From Isoetes taiwanensis (lineage: Eukaryota; Streptophyta; Lycopodiopsida; Isoetales; Isoetaceae), in the NCBI GenBank assembly GCA_021234155.1, contig JAJEKV010000040.1, forward strand, positions 3,697,799 through 3,761,798: a stretch of 64,000 nucleotides of DNA, written 5' to 3'. The position numbers were made by a program, and so were the translations under genes. Every line of letters starts with the position of its first letter. Position 1 is the first letter of the stretch. Shown one piece after another: positions 11,691-23,420 of the stretch. The notes under the pieces are model-generated. The model saw nothing but the letters and a program-made list of their open reading frames with translations. It had not been told where the DNA came from and ran no database searches.

Positions 11691-12300
11691 ACTCCCATGA
11701 TTAGAGCATGTGAAGGCAGTACCTCTCTCTTTGTAAGGTTGCAAAAAAAAAACAAATGAATAAAAACTTGAAATGCTGAGAAATTGGCTCATGCAGACAT
11801 TGCAATGGAAGCATATTGAGATTTGCACCCAATCCTCCATGTATCCACTATGCATGCAAGGTGCTGCTAAATGGAGATGTGGCATCAGAAACCACTATAT
11901 TGAGATACTGAAGCCAAAGCCAAAGAGAAACCTTAAAATATTTTGCTATAAGCCTTATGTAAATTTCTTCTAATTCACCATAGCTAAGGCCGAGGCACTC
12001 CGTGGAAAATTGCATGTCTCCTTCCTTCATCATGGTTCTCGCCCCCCTTTAATCTCTGGTCCTCCTCCTCCTTGAAAGTTATGAAAAAAACGAACAGAAG
12101 GATCAAGCGGAAATAACTTTTTTTTCTCAAAATCCCCGTACAAAAAACATTTGTTGATAAGCATGCATACAAATGGCAATTCTGACCGAACACAACGAAA
12201 AAGGTGCTTGAATACCCTATAAAATACCCCGCAAAAATGCCTATAAAATCTCCCTTTTCCGTCGAAGAACAGGGATAAAATGTATTTTTCGAATCGGGGT
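11691..12300. other. Region without recognised gene
   Basis: AT-rich sequence with an A-run at 11745. The minus-strand frame 11984-12328 shows no recognisable motif. Nothing else supportable is visible. Confidence 0.5.
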
Positions 12301-12339
12301 ATTTGGCCACAATCCCCCTTTTCCTCATTTGTATGATAA

Positions 12340-12670
12340 TACCCCGTTATGCTGGTGTCGCAATCCCCCAGTCAAAGAATGTGAATTCATACCCTGTTAT
12401 AATCCGTAAGATAATACCCTATTTAGGTAATACCTTATTTCAAATCATACCCTATTATCATTTGCAAAATAATACCCCGTTTCAAATAATACCCCATTCC
12501 AAATAATTCCCTATTTTAAATAATACCCCATTCCAAATAATTCCTTGTTTTAAATAGTACCCCATTCCAAATAATTCCCTGTTTCAAATAATACCCCATT
12601 CCAAATAACATGCCCTGTTTCAAATAACATACCCTGTTATCATTCGTAGGATAATACCCTATGACATCAT
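12340..12670. repeat. 17-18-bp degenerate minisatellite
   Basis: Roughly fifteen imperfect units of AATACCCCATTCCAAATA or AATTCCCTGTTTCAAATA alternate, giving a higher-order period of about 35 bp in 12470-12620. Flanking units (ATACCCTRTTATCATT) are more diverged. No coding role is apparent. Confidence 0.85.
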
Positions 12671-12839
12671 TCATAAGAAAATACCCTGTTATCATTTGTA
12701 AGTTAATATATTTCAAAAATAAGTTGATAAGTAACAACTTGAGCAGAGTTAATCAGTAACAAATTGACAAATTTTTTTATTATTTCAAAAACAACAGTAA
12801 TAAACTGATTAGATTTCAAGAAACAAATCTGATATACAA

Positions 12840-13300
12840 AATCCTCAGGCTCGTCATCACTGTATTCAGGTTCAGAGCCTGATGCTTCTTCGTCATCACT
12901 CTCTGCTTTCTCACCATCCTCTTCTATTCTATTCTATTCTATTCTATTCTTCAGACTCTGGGCTTTGACGGAATTTCTCAATTTCAATCTCATAAAGTTT
13001 GTTATTCTTTTTCAACTTTTGTTTCATGTAATTCAAAGCTTTTGCATTGCTACTACTCATTTTCTTCTTTGCATCTTTGTTAGCTAAAGTCTGGGCCAGA
13101 AAATCTTCTAATGCGATAAGGGATTTGATGTATAGACGAGGAACCTTATCAGTTTCTGTGACCCTAATGACCTTCTCAAGCTGCTTGTTTATTTTATCAA
13201 AGCTCTCCTGTAGACTTATCCAGTCATTAATCTTCATGTGGTTCCTCATCTGCTCCACTGTTGTGGCCATTTCATTCATCAAAACGCTTATCCTTGGCTG
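12840..13300 (-). pseudogene. eIF3 subunit c N-terminal fragment
   Basis: eIF3c is a core subunit of translation initiation factor 3. The minus-strand frame 13290-12944 reads [55 protein letters not shown] and [20 protein letters not shown]: the conserved eIF3c N-terminal block. An acidic stretch follows (EDGEKAESDDEEASGSEPEY near 12920-12860), as expected, but the two parts are separated by five AATAG pentamers (12925-12951) that bring an in-frame stop. Only this N-terminal segment is present, and homology ends abruptly at a palindromic repeat upstream. It is a gene fragment, not a working gene. Confidence 0.88.
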
Positions 13301-13326
13301 ATTTAACAACCCGGCGTTGGCAAAAA

Positions 13327-13460
13327 TAATATCACTGTTGCCAATGGTGCATAGTTGCATGTCAGGATATTATATCACTGTTGCCAATGGTGCATAGTTG
13401 CACGTCAGGATATAATATCCTGACGTGCAACTATGCACCATTGGCAACAGTGATATTATT
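13327..13460. repeat. Triplicated 45-bp unit forming a large palindrome
   Basis: A unit containing ATCACTGTTGCCAATGGTGC occurs at about 13331 and again at 13374 in direct orientation. It occurs a third time as the reverse complement ending near 13452. Units two and three meet at 13410-13413 to form a near-perfect hairpin with arms of about 40 bp and almost no loop. The unit overlaps the upstream end of the eIF3c fragment. Confidence 0.9.
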
Positions 13461-15290
13461 TTTGCCAATGTGTTTCTGAAATGTACTGGCCTGGTACATC
13501 GATGCAATGAAAGCTGTGGATGTCCTTGACATCTTGTGCTTTTTGCATGTCTCACTCTATTTGAAGGGGATAACAGAATTTTCAGTGTTACTGTGATACA
13601 TGCAGCATCATGATGGTCAGGGACAAAGGAAAAGTCAATGCAACTTCAAGACATCAACTGATGAAGAACGAACAGATACATCACTTCAGAGATTGCATAC
13701 TGTATTCACCATTTGAATAGCAACTCCTTCCAAGAATGTCATTCTTGATATAGTAACACTTGGTATTCACGAAATTCTGCATATGCATCACAAGACTGTC
13801 ACGTTTTTTTTTTTCCACTTTAAAATACAGACTTACGTTGCCTACAATGCTACAAAGTTCTCTATGACTTTCAGGACCAATAACAGTGATTAACAGATGG
13901 AAGAAAAAATAGTAATGTTCAGGTGAATCAAAAGTTGATTGATGAGGTAATTCTGCTAAGATATATGTTGCTTATTTAATGGAAAAAGTGCTTCATGCCT
14001 TTCAGACCCAAGGATAATCTCTTTTTTTTTTTTTATTTCTTAATGCAGCTTAGAAATCTCACAAATTTTCATAACATGGGTTTACAAATATCGCGAGTCT
14101 TATAAGAACATGACAAGTGATGAGGTAAGCCTTCTTTCGTAGTCAGTGCATAAATGATTGTGTTAGATAACTACTTAGACCACTATATCGGATACTTAGT
14201 CACATCAATAAGGCTTTGATCAATGGAAAATCCCAAGACCCAAATCCAAACCCGACGCCATAGCTACCATAGGATACCTCAAAGCTTTTCCTGTACATTG
14301 TATTGTTCATTTTCTAAGACTGGTCAATGGCTTTAGGTTGTATCCTGCATTATCAACAACGCGCCATGTTGCTTGACATGGTTCGGATTTCAGAGTCCCA
14401 TTTTAAGTGCATTTGGAGGCTTAGAATATGGTTCTTCTGCAAGTAATATCACAACGGTGTTGTATGGAAGCAATTGCACTCTTTTATATTACCTCATTAT
14501 CAGATCACTTGCTTGTCTCTGAATAGGCAGTATGGAACCTATACCTAGTGCATTTTCAATTGCATAAGATCTCCAAAGCTTCTAGAAGTTACCTCTGGTT
14601 TTGCATTATACTAAGCTTGAATTGTATTTTGAGGCATTAATTATGGCAATATGAAATTAATATCTAGTGCATTTTCAAATGCAATGAATCCATCAATTGT
14701 GATCGTTGTCCAAAGTTTTCATGTCATTTTAAAACCCCCTCCTCCTCCTCTGTTGTTGCTGTTCCTAATATTGATGAATTATCTTCTAGTAACGTGGATT
14801 GTTTGGCGAGCAACCCGTGTTGAGGAGATCAAAGAGATTCACAGCTCAAGAAAGAAAGAAAGATTATATTAAGAGACCACTTGGGTCTATGAGACCAAAT
14901 ATACATCTATCATGTACATCTATCATTTGCAGCCTCCTAGAGATTTTGCATAAAGTGAAATAAAGAAAAACTAAAACGATGAAATCATGAAACTTTTGTC
15001 TTCGTCTTGGTCACCGCTCAAAAGTACGGCGTGATGTCGGACTTATTGTCTCTTCTAAAGGACTCGCTTGTGTTTTTCTTTTATCTTGTCGCTTTCTTCT
15101 TCTAGACACTTTCATGGTCACCTCTTTTGAGATTGGATGAGATGGTCTAGGAAGAGGACCTAACTTCCGCTTTTACTATCATTATCACCTTCAATGAGAA
15201 AGAGAGTGATCCGCCTTTTGTATAGGATCATTTTCCTATCCGGGTCTTCCCCACCCGCTCCTTCATAGATTTCTTGTATGTACAATCATT
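13461..15290. other. Region without recognised gene
   Basis: AT-rich intergenic DNA with T-runs at 13805 and 14020. No frame shows recognisable similarity. Exons upstream of the SET-domain remnant were looked for here and not found. Confidence 0.5.
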
Positions 15291-15314
15291 TGATGAAGAA
15301 AAAAGAGCTATACA

Positions 15315-15782
15315 TTTCAATAAACACGAATATCTTGGAGAGTATACTGGAGAACTTATATCGCATCGGGAAGCCAATAAACGAGGGAAGATTTACAATC
15401 GGGAAAATTCCACTTTTCTCTTTAATCTTAATGACCATGTTCGAAAGATTTCATCATTTATGGTACTGTTGCAGAAGATTATACTTCTTATTTGTGTGCT
15501 TGTTGATGCAGTATGTCTTAGATGCGTGTCGCAAAGGTGGTAAACTCAAAAAAACTTTAGACTATGTGCTTTAATGTTTTGTTTTTATTGGTCAGGTCAT
15601 TATGGTTGATGGAGACCACGGTAGGTATATTTGCGAAAGAAAAAATAGAAGCTGGAGAAGAGCTATTCTATGATTATCGTTATGAGCCTAACCGTGCCCC
15701 AGTATGGGCCCGAAAACCAGAAGATGGCCCAAAGCATGATGATGTGGGCAATAGCTCAGGTCGGGCTCAAAAGACTGCATAA
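15315..15782 (+). pseudogene. Enhancer-of-zeste (CLF/SWN-like) SET-domain fragment
   Basis: Three exon-like blocks match the C-terminal SET domain of plant E(z) histone H3K27 methyltransferases. Block 1 (15320-15436) reads NKHEYLGEYTGELISHREAN then ENSTFLFNLND. Block 2 (about 15510-15550, after a TTGATGCAG acceptor) reads YVLDACRKGGKLK. Block 3 (from about 15596, after TTGGTCAG) reads VIMVDGDH, then after a 2-nt deletion VGIFAKEKIEAGEELFYDYR and YEPNRAPVWARKPE, ending at TAA 15780-15782. The FANHSPxPNC segment that helps bind S-adenosylmethionine is absent between blocks 2 and 3, and upstream CXC and SANT exons are missing. Retained introns show it arose by DNA duplication rather than retrocopying. 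Confidence 0.88.
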
Positions 15783-16709
15783 CATCATGGATCAAAAAAT
15801 ATTATAAAGATGGCAATTTCCACAGAATTCTCCATAACTAGTCTTGTGTATATTGTCAGGTCACATAGTGTGGATTTGATTTAAGCCACTTCACCCTCGG
15901 GCCATGGAGGGCAACCCTCCGTGCGCAGCACCTTGTTTATATTAAAATGTTTTTACAGATGCAATACATGCTTGTGATTATCGAGCCTCACATGAGTGAC
16001 CTATAAAATTAGAAGTTATGAAGGGACAATATTTTTCAAACCAGTAAAGACTAACTTGGTTACATCAAACATTAATAATGATGTGAGATAGGGGACCCTT
16101 TCTTGTATACCTTGCATAGGCCACAAAATAGGAACCCTATATGAATGCTGCTCTTGCATAGATAATATATACGTTAATGATTTTAGCAAGTAATGGGTTG
16201 GTCAAATCTTGTTTCAGAATCAGTCATTCAAGCGTTCAGTACATGCACCCTTGATTTCAGCTACTTCGTGGAATGGAATCAACATTAAATGCCTTCATGC
16301 AACATGGAGATCACATGCGTGGATTGTAGCTATGGCAAGTCCATTCAAGAATATGTGAAAGAATTTTGGAAGGCTGCATGGGTCAATGGAGGAGAGGCCC
16401 CCCACCTTCAACCTTGATCAAACAATATTAGAGGTGAAACAGTCCAAAGTGACCCCCAAGGCTACAATACGACCACCTCCTTTTTTGCAGATCAAAGGGC
16501 GCCCCCCCATTGGCCCCATAATGCAATAGCCTCGTAGCGTCGTTGTTGTCTTTTACGATAACTTAAGGGGCTGCACCGCGAGACTAAGTATCTGCATTTG
16601 ACTGTTAGAGAATGGGATCCGCCATAGCTGGTTGTCTACATAAAAATTTGAAGCAGCTTTGCATCGAACCCACAAAAAACCCTCGCATTTTCGAGCAGTG
16701 TGGCTTTGC

Positions 16710-19700
16710 ATGGAGCGTGCAACCATGGAGTTTCCGGCCGCTGAGCGAGAAGAGGTGCCAATTCTGATTCCATATTTCCTGGTACATACTCTTTCTATCT
16801 GAAACACAGCTCATATCAGAACTTGCTATGAAACTTTCTTTGCAGATGTGAAGCTTATTTCAAGTTCATTACTTCTCATACAAATTTTTTTTATTTTGTC
16901 GTCTTGGCTATGAATCTACAGGATGAAAATGGGCTCATGCAACGTATTTGGCTTTACTTTGACCGTTTGAATGCATCCTGGACTAGAAAATGGTGGTATT
17001 CTACGGTCCACAACATTACAGCAATTGTGGGAGCTGGAGTATTAGGGTTACCTTCTAGCCTTGCTTATCTCACGTGGTAATACTATCTAAGCTTTCATGA
17101 TTAATACTATTTCTTCTTACCATCTTACAATATACCGGACTATAATATCGCATGAAATAGGTTTCCAGGGATTACAGCAATAATCCTTTTATGGATTCTC
17201 AGTCTGGTGACATATTGGCAAATGACAGAAATGCATGAGCGCAGGGATAGAGAGAGGGGAATCATCAAGTATGACCGGTACCACGAACTGGGGCAGTATC
17301 TGTTTGGCCCGAAACTTGGCCTGTGGCTTGTCATTCCATCTCAAATCATGATTGAAATTGAGTCGATATTGTGTACATACTTACGGCAGCAAGGTCGATA
17401 CAGTACATTGTCCTACTTAATGGTGGTGGTGATTTTATGCTAAGATACTGCATCATCATATTTGCTTCAGTACAGCTCTTCTTATGTCAATTCAAAGAGA
17501 TAACTTCAATCACTTGGATTTCAATAATAGCTGCAATTACTGCTGTATGGTAAATTCCTGTCATAGTTTGTTCTCTCAAACAGGTTGTCTTATTTTTTAA
17601 TGTTTTCTCTTTGTTCCGGGGAAATATAACATAAAAGCATATAAAATCTCAAAATTTGAATGATTTACATGTTCGAATTTTTGTGGCAGCTATACAACAA
17701 TTACCTGGTCCGTTGTTCCATTCAATTGTCCTGATCCAACCACATGCTCATTTTCTCCATCATCTGCCCCCTCACCTGCTCTTGAACAAAGCACAGGCAC
17801 AAATATATTTCAGTCTTTTGGCTTCGTAGGCCAGATTGCATTTGCTTTAGCAGGGCATAACGTTGTTTTAGAGATCCAAGCCACAATGCCATCAACTGAA
17901 CAGAAACCTTCTAAGTTAGCCATGTGGAGGGGTGGCCTTGTTGCTTATATAATTATTGCATCATGCTACTTGCTGACTGCCACTATATGCTTCTGGAAAT
18001 ATGGTGATATTCTTAAGAAGCAAGACAACATGTTGCTCCTCCTCAGATTTCCAAAGCCACTTGTGACAATGGCAAATCTAATGCTAGTCTTCCACATGAT
18101 TGGGAGCTATCAGGTATGTTAATTAGTAAGTTTTGCACAACTTCAGGATTATTTAGCTTGTTCAGATAAAAGTATAGATAAGAAGGAAGAAAAGGAGTTC
18201 TGATGATCTCAATCAAAAAATGCAGATATATGCAATGCCATTTTTTAACAAACTTGAAGAATTCATTGAGAAGAGTATACATGTGATACCAAGGGCATCG
18301 ATTTGTATACTTAGCCGATTGCTTTATGTATGTAAGTAAAAATATCTGCTTAGCATAATGATGTACGTTTGAAAGGAATATGCAGAACTGTAAATACGTG
18401 CAGGCTCCACTTGTTTGGTTGCTTTGGCTGTGCCATTTTTCGCTGATCTCCAAGGGTTTATAGGTGGATTTGCTTATCTTCCTTCTACATACGTGGTAAG
18501 CACCAGTTTGCAATTTCTGGATTTAAAACAGCAAAATCCTTTTGGTTAGACTTTTTCTTTTATGCTGTGCAGCTGCCCTGCTTGATGTGGCATTTCTACA
18601 GAAGGCCAAAGCCGTTTAGTTTACATTGGATCGGAAACATGGTTAGTTTTACTGGTTCCTTATCATTTCAATATTGTTTTATGACCTTATTGTTTATGAA
18701 ATTCGTTGCACAACCGCATATAAAAAGCTATCATTTCACATGAATAAACTGCATATAAACTACAAGTATCAAAAGGTCAAAAAGTACCTATTGTGCTCTC
18801 ACTATGCTCTATCTGGCTTGGGCCCTTCACCAAATAACTCAGACTTGATATACAACAACTATGTCTGAAGTTAAATATCTATTATTTTTCTTTGATATAT
18901 TATATTTCATATCAATAAAAAGCTTAACCTCACGGGCCTTTATGAGATTGACGAAAGGCTGACTTGGACAGATGGGAAAAATTAAATTAACAAATCCAAA
19001 GCAGTACCAAACGAACTGCCCACAAGTTGTACTTACACTGCATTTGCCTTAGCTGAATGGTAAAAACTTGAACAAACAAATTGGAGTTATTTCATCATAC
19101 CATGCTTTAAAACCATTGACTTTGGGAAATGGTATCTGGAACTCGTGTTCGGAACTAGGACCAGCCCAGTCCGCCCAGTATGCTTTCTGAATATGAGCAA
19201 TAAGTAGCATGAAGAACACTAACTTGATGCTCAATCCAATGCAATGTAGGGATTTTTACGTCCATGCGGAGGGACTATACTAAACAAAGGCATGAAGCCC
19301 AAATAAAAAAGGAGACTATGCGTCTACAAAAAATAACGAAAAATAGAAAATAACTAAAACATAAAGATGTTGGAGGTAAAGATAAAGATAACCCAAAACA
19401 TAAAGATAACCCAACTAGGGTTTGGAGCCACTTGTCACAAATGATAGATGTGCCTCCTCTCTGTACACTACCCAATTTTTCTATAGCCTAGCCTCTTGCA
19501 CTTTACAAATTGCACTTTACAAAGTTCTCTAGTGGGGAGAGATCCTCTTGGATAGAGAAGCTACCCAATTTTTCTATAGCCTAGCCTCTTGCACTTTACA
19601 AATTGCACTTTACAAAGTTCTCTAGTGGGGAGAGATCCTCTTGGATAGAGAAGCGACTGAAAGATAGCCTGTTCTACAAGATATTGAACTGCACAACATT

Positions 19701-22459
19701 GTGACGAGGCTAGTCTAGTCTCTAAACCCCAACTCTTTGGGTTGGTCTCTGGATGTGCATGGTATCCGTGAGGAATTGCGCCGCATCTTCAGTCTCTAGG
19801 CAAGAATCTATTTTTGCCATACCTATTATACGCAGATTCAAACCCCTATCTTGATCTAGCCTAACCAATTCTGACCCCAGTGTCGTGCCTGTGAGGGCGT
19901 GTGTATATCTGAGGTGACACTTGGTCATTTTCTGTTTAAATTACGATATCTATGCAGGAGATGTGATCGGGACTCCGAGTCTGAATTGGTAGTTTTGAAT
20001 TACTTGCATCTAGGAATGTGGAGTAAAGCAAACTATAGCTTAAAACATAATTGTATCATCTAGCAAAATGATGTGGCCTGCAAAGCGTGCATTTTGCAAG
20101 TTTTGAGAAGCAGTTCTTGTCCTGAGGAAGGTAGTTGTGAGAACACTTGTTGCTGGAAGTCAGAGAACTGGTCTGCAATATCTATCATGTCAGGTTTCGA
20201 GTAGAAATTCTTGAGCCATCGAGCGTGAAACTTAGAGATACTAGAGACAAGAGCACTATATTTTTATATTATGTCTCCGTATTGAAGAAAATACTTGGGA
20301 TCAAAAACTCACCATCGCTCTCCACAATGCCCCTCTATAGCATTGTGGAGAGCGACGGTGCAACCTTATCGTCTAAGTGCAACCTTTTGTATTTTTTTTT
20401 AAGTTTTAACCATTGTTAAACCATTGAATTGTCACGTATAAACAACAAATACACCGAAATATGCAAATACATGCACAGATCAGTGGTTCGATCAAGCCAG
20501 AGGCTGAACCTGATAAGCTCCGGTGAATGAACCACATGCAGCTAAATCACATGCAGTGGCAGTGGCAGCTACAACACATGCAATGGCCATAACCCAACAA
20601 CTAGCTGCCACCACTACACAAAATAGAAATAGGGTCGGCTTTATTCCCTGGCGACCATTCGTATAGTGACACGTGGCACTAGCCAATATTGCGGAATGGA
20701 AATAGGGTTTCTTCATTCCGTGCGACCGGCGGCACAGGTTAGGTTAGGGTTCTTCAGATCTTCCGCCGCCAGTTCTTCACGATTCTTCAAGCTCTGCGAT
20801 TCTTCACGATCCTTCAAGCTTAGATTACACGATTCTTCAAGCTTAGATTACAGGGCTTAGATTACGATTGCTTCCGCCGCCGATTACTTCACGCAGGCTT
20901 AGATTCTGGTCGTCGCGGGGTTAATCGTTCTTTACAGGTAAATCGCAGGGTTAATGTTCTTTACAGGTAAATAGCAGGATTAATCTTTCTTTACAGGTAA
21001 AGCTCTGCCAAATTCGACCTTTAAAACTCTGTTTTTGCCAATACGAGCTCTGTTTTTACCAGATCTGTTCTAAACCTCTGTTCTTGCTAAGATTCGGCCT
21101 CTATTTTCGCCAGATGCAACTTCTAAAACTCTCTTTCTACCAAGATCCGACCTCTGTTTTTGCCTCCCCTATTTCTATTTTGTAGGGGAATGGAGGTTGG
21201 TCCTCCATTCCCCTATACATAGTTGCCACCACTACACAGAGGTGTGACAAGCATAAATTTGAAGAAGCAGGCAGGTTTGTATGTGGAATGGAGGCAGGGT
21301 TTGTGTCTGGAATGGAGCATGTCGGATGATCTGCCTCAGGTGCCGGATTGAGCTGCCTCCAAGCAACCACTGCATCTTCACTCGGAACAAAATCCAAAAT
21401 ACAAATCTGAAGTGGTTGTGCGTCCGAAATAAAAACTGAAATAAATATCCGGAATGAAATCTGAGGCAAGAACAGCAATAATGCATGCAACTCCACAACA
21501 AAAGAAAAGAAAAAACCTTTCTAAATGCCGAGCTGCTCCGTGTACTCCTCAAAACCCCCGTGAAGCCAAACCCCAGGCTCTGTCAGGAGGAGTAATGAGG
21601 AGTAATTTGGAGACACAACCTAAAACAAAAACCAGATGAGCAGCTACTACACTCCTGGGGACCATGGCAACCTCCTACAGCCCACAAGCATGCAAGATTT
21701 GGAAATCAGGGTGGATGCATGAATCGAAGAACCTGCTTTCCAAAAATTTATTACGTCCAACCTTTACAGAAAAAAAAAATCCCATTCCGAACCATTCAAA
21801 AAAAAAAAACCCAATTCCAAAACATTGAAAAAACCTTGCAAATTTATAGCAAACCTTATGGCATGGGGGCAATATGTAATGCATTGGCACCTTTTCTATT
21901 AAAGCATCTATGGAGCACGAGTTTTTTCAGTCTAGTAGACCGATGGCACTAGCCAAGTTTTATATGGATGTTAAAAAATAATTCTATTGTATTCTAAGTT
22001 TTCATTGTGTCAAATTTTAAAACTATCATAGCTCTTGCATCTGCTTTTGTTAAACTGCGTCTAGTCTTTAAGAGTGAGTGTTCTCTTCTATTTGGAATCC
22101 ATACTAGGCTAAAAGATTAAAATTTAGGAAAACAACTCAAATAAGTAGGTCTAGAAAAATCAAAATATTTTGCACTTGACAATCCATAAATTTCTCGCAT
22201 CGATTTGAATGTGCTTATAGTGATACTATATTTCTTTTTCTAAGATGTAGTTATAAATTGCAACTTTTCACCTTCTTCTATATAATCGAAATGGTTAATA
22301 TATATACTTATTAAATGGGAATTGCAGGCAATCATTGCATTGGACATATTGTTATCAATAACATCTACAGCCGGTGGTTTGTACATCATCAAGAAGAATG
22401 CAAAGGACTTCCACTTGGATTGGGCTAAGGTAGGACCCTTTCTATGCATCTCTTTGTAA
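16710..22459 (+). CDS. LHT-like amino-acid transporter (AAAP family), 8 exons
   Basis: A predicted plasma-membrane amino-acid/proton symporter. Proposed exons: 16710-16781, 16922-17076, 17161-17549, 17690-18113, 18226-18331, 18404-18495, 18573-18641 and 22328-22459. All introns are GT-AG and phases agree. The product is about 479 residues, normal for the family. Diagnostic stretches: GAGVLGLPSSLAYLTWFPG (TM1), DRYHELGQYLFGPKLGLW, FALAGHNVVLEIQATMPST, KPSKLAMWRGGLVAYIII and GSYQIYAMPFF. The start is the first ATG in a frame joining exon 2; an in-frame ATG lies five codons on. Two oddities: between 17360 and 17371 one nucleotide is missing, shifting IEIES out of frame with DIVYILTAARS; and the last intron is 3.7 kb. 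The last exon may splice at 22430 instead of reading to the TAA. Confidence 0.85.
19468..19653. repeat. 93-bp tandem duplication
   Basis: The unit starting CTACCCAATTTTTCTATAGC at 19468 is repeated at 19561 without visible differences, so the duplication is recent or the assembly collapsed or duplicated it. It lies in the transporter's long intron. Confidence 0.92.
20311..20359. repeat. Short inverted repeat (20-bp stem)
   Basis: ACCATCGCTCTCCACAATGC (20311-20330) pairs with 20340-20359 at 19 of 20 positions around a 9-nt loop. The stem is shorter than usual for plant miRNA precursors. Confidence 0.85.
20613..21213. mobile_element. Possible MITE-like element with internal tandem repeats
   Basis: CTACACAAAATAGAAATAGG at 20613 is matched in inverse by CCTATTTCTATTTTGTAG at 21167-21184, differing by a 2-nt indel. 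GCCACCACTACACA lies at both outer flanks (20607 and 21234). Inside are about three units of GATTCTTCAAGCTTAGATTA (20780-20850) and three of TTCTTTACAGGTAAA (20928-21000, period about 30 bp). A 12-bp-stem palindrome GGGGAATGGAGG/CCTCCATTCCCC sits at 21185-21213. The left end starts CACTACA, but the right end lacks the matching TGTAGTG, so assignment to a family is uncertain. Confidence 0.45.
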
Positions 22460-22591
22460 TCCTTGTGAAACATTAAATAACACCTTTTACTTTTGCTCTT
22501 TTTGTACTTTAAATATTGGCAGGAAAACTTTACATCACAATCAGACTTATGATCAATATGAAAATATTTGTAAACTATTATTTTAACTGAT

Positions 22592-22713
22592 AGGATGCCA
22601 TCCACAATATAGAATGAGAATTCCAATCCAATTCAATATATTATTGGACAAAAGGATGCCATCCACAATATAGAATGAGAATTCCAATCCAATTCAATAT
22701 ATTATTGGACAAA
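22592..22713. repeat. 61-bp tandem duplication
   Basis: The unit beginning AGGATGCCATCCACAATATA (22592) is repeated at 22653 with no visible difference. Confidence 0.92.
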
Positions 22714-23050
22714 CGTTAAACATGCTAGATGGATAGCATCCATTGAGATACCAAAGATAAACGCACTAAAAACATGTGGAGGATGGCAACGCTATATTTT
22801 ATTTTCTGCTATTTTCATCTGTAAGTCTTAAGCTGCTATAGGTGCATCTTGGACTGCCCACTAAGTTTTATCTTAGCTTTTTTATATTACATTTCTCTCA
22901 TCTTAACAAAGAAGATAGAGCATAGCATGGCATTGATAAACCTTAATATTATCTTTGATGTTTGAGACAGATGCGAATGGATATTTTGTTATATAGTTCA
23001 TGCGTAGCATTTCTTAGTCTTCCATGGATACCCAATCATTGTAGTCCATT

Positions 23051-23202
<152 letters not shown>

Positions 23203-23420
23203 GATGAAATGTTGTATTTATTACGTCTGTAGACCACCAGGTCTATGAGACGATCAATGTACATATTCAACGTTATAAAAGATATCCTCTAATGCATCTT
23301 CTGACAAGAATGCATTAGACTCTTCCCATCTCTCATCATGTATAACATTACAATCTTTAATACTCATTAACTGTTCTCAATATTTCCTTCAAGTATTTCC
23401 CAATGTGATGTCCGTGCATA

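Larger units (their letters stand above)
18642..22327 (+). other. Long seventh intron of the LHT-like gene
   Basis: A 3.7-kb intron starts GTTAGT and ends TTGCAG. It holds a perfect 93-bp tandem duplication (19468-19653), a 20-bp-stem hairpin (20311-20359), a repeat-rich GC-richer block (20613-21213) and unique-looking AT-rich DNA. No gene was recognised within it. Confidence 0.7.

Noticed and set aside
16553-16814. Minus-strand frames over the first exon of the transporter
   Set aside because: They overlap a supported plus-strand exon and show no motif.
20311-20359. Possible microRNA precursor
   Set aside because: The stem is only 20 bp with a 9-nt loop, too short for a typical plant miRNA hairpin, and no expression evidence is available.
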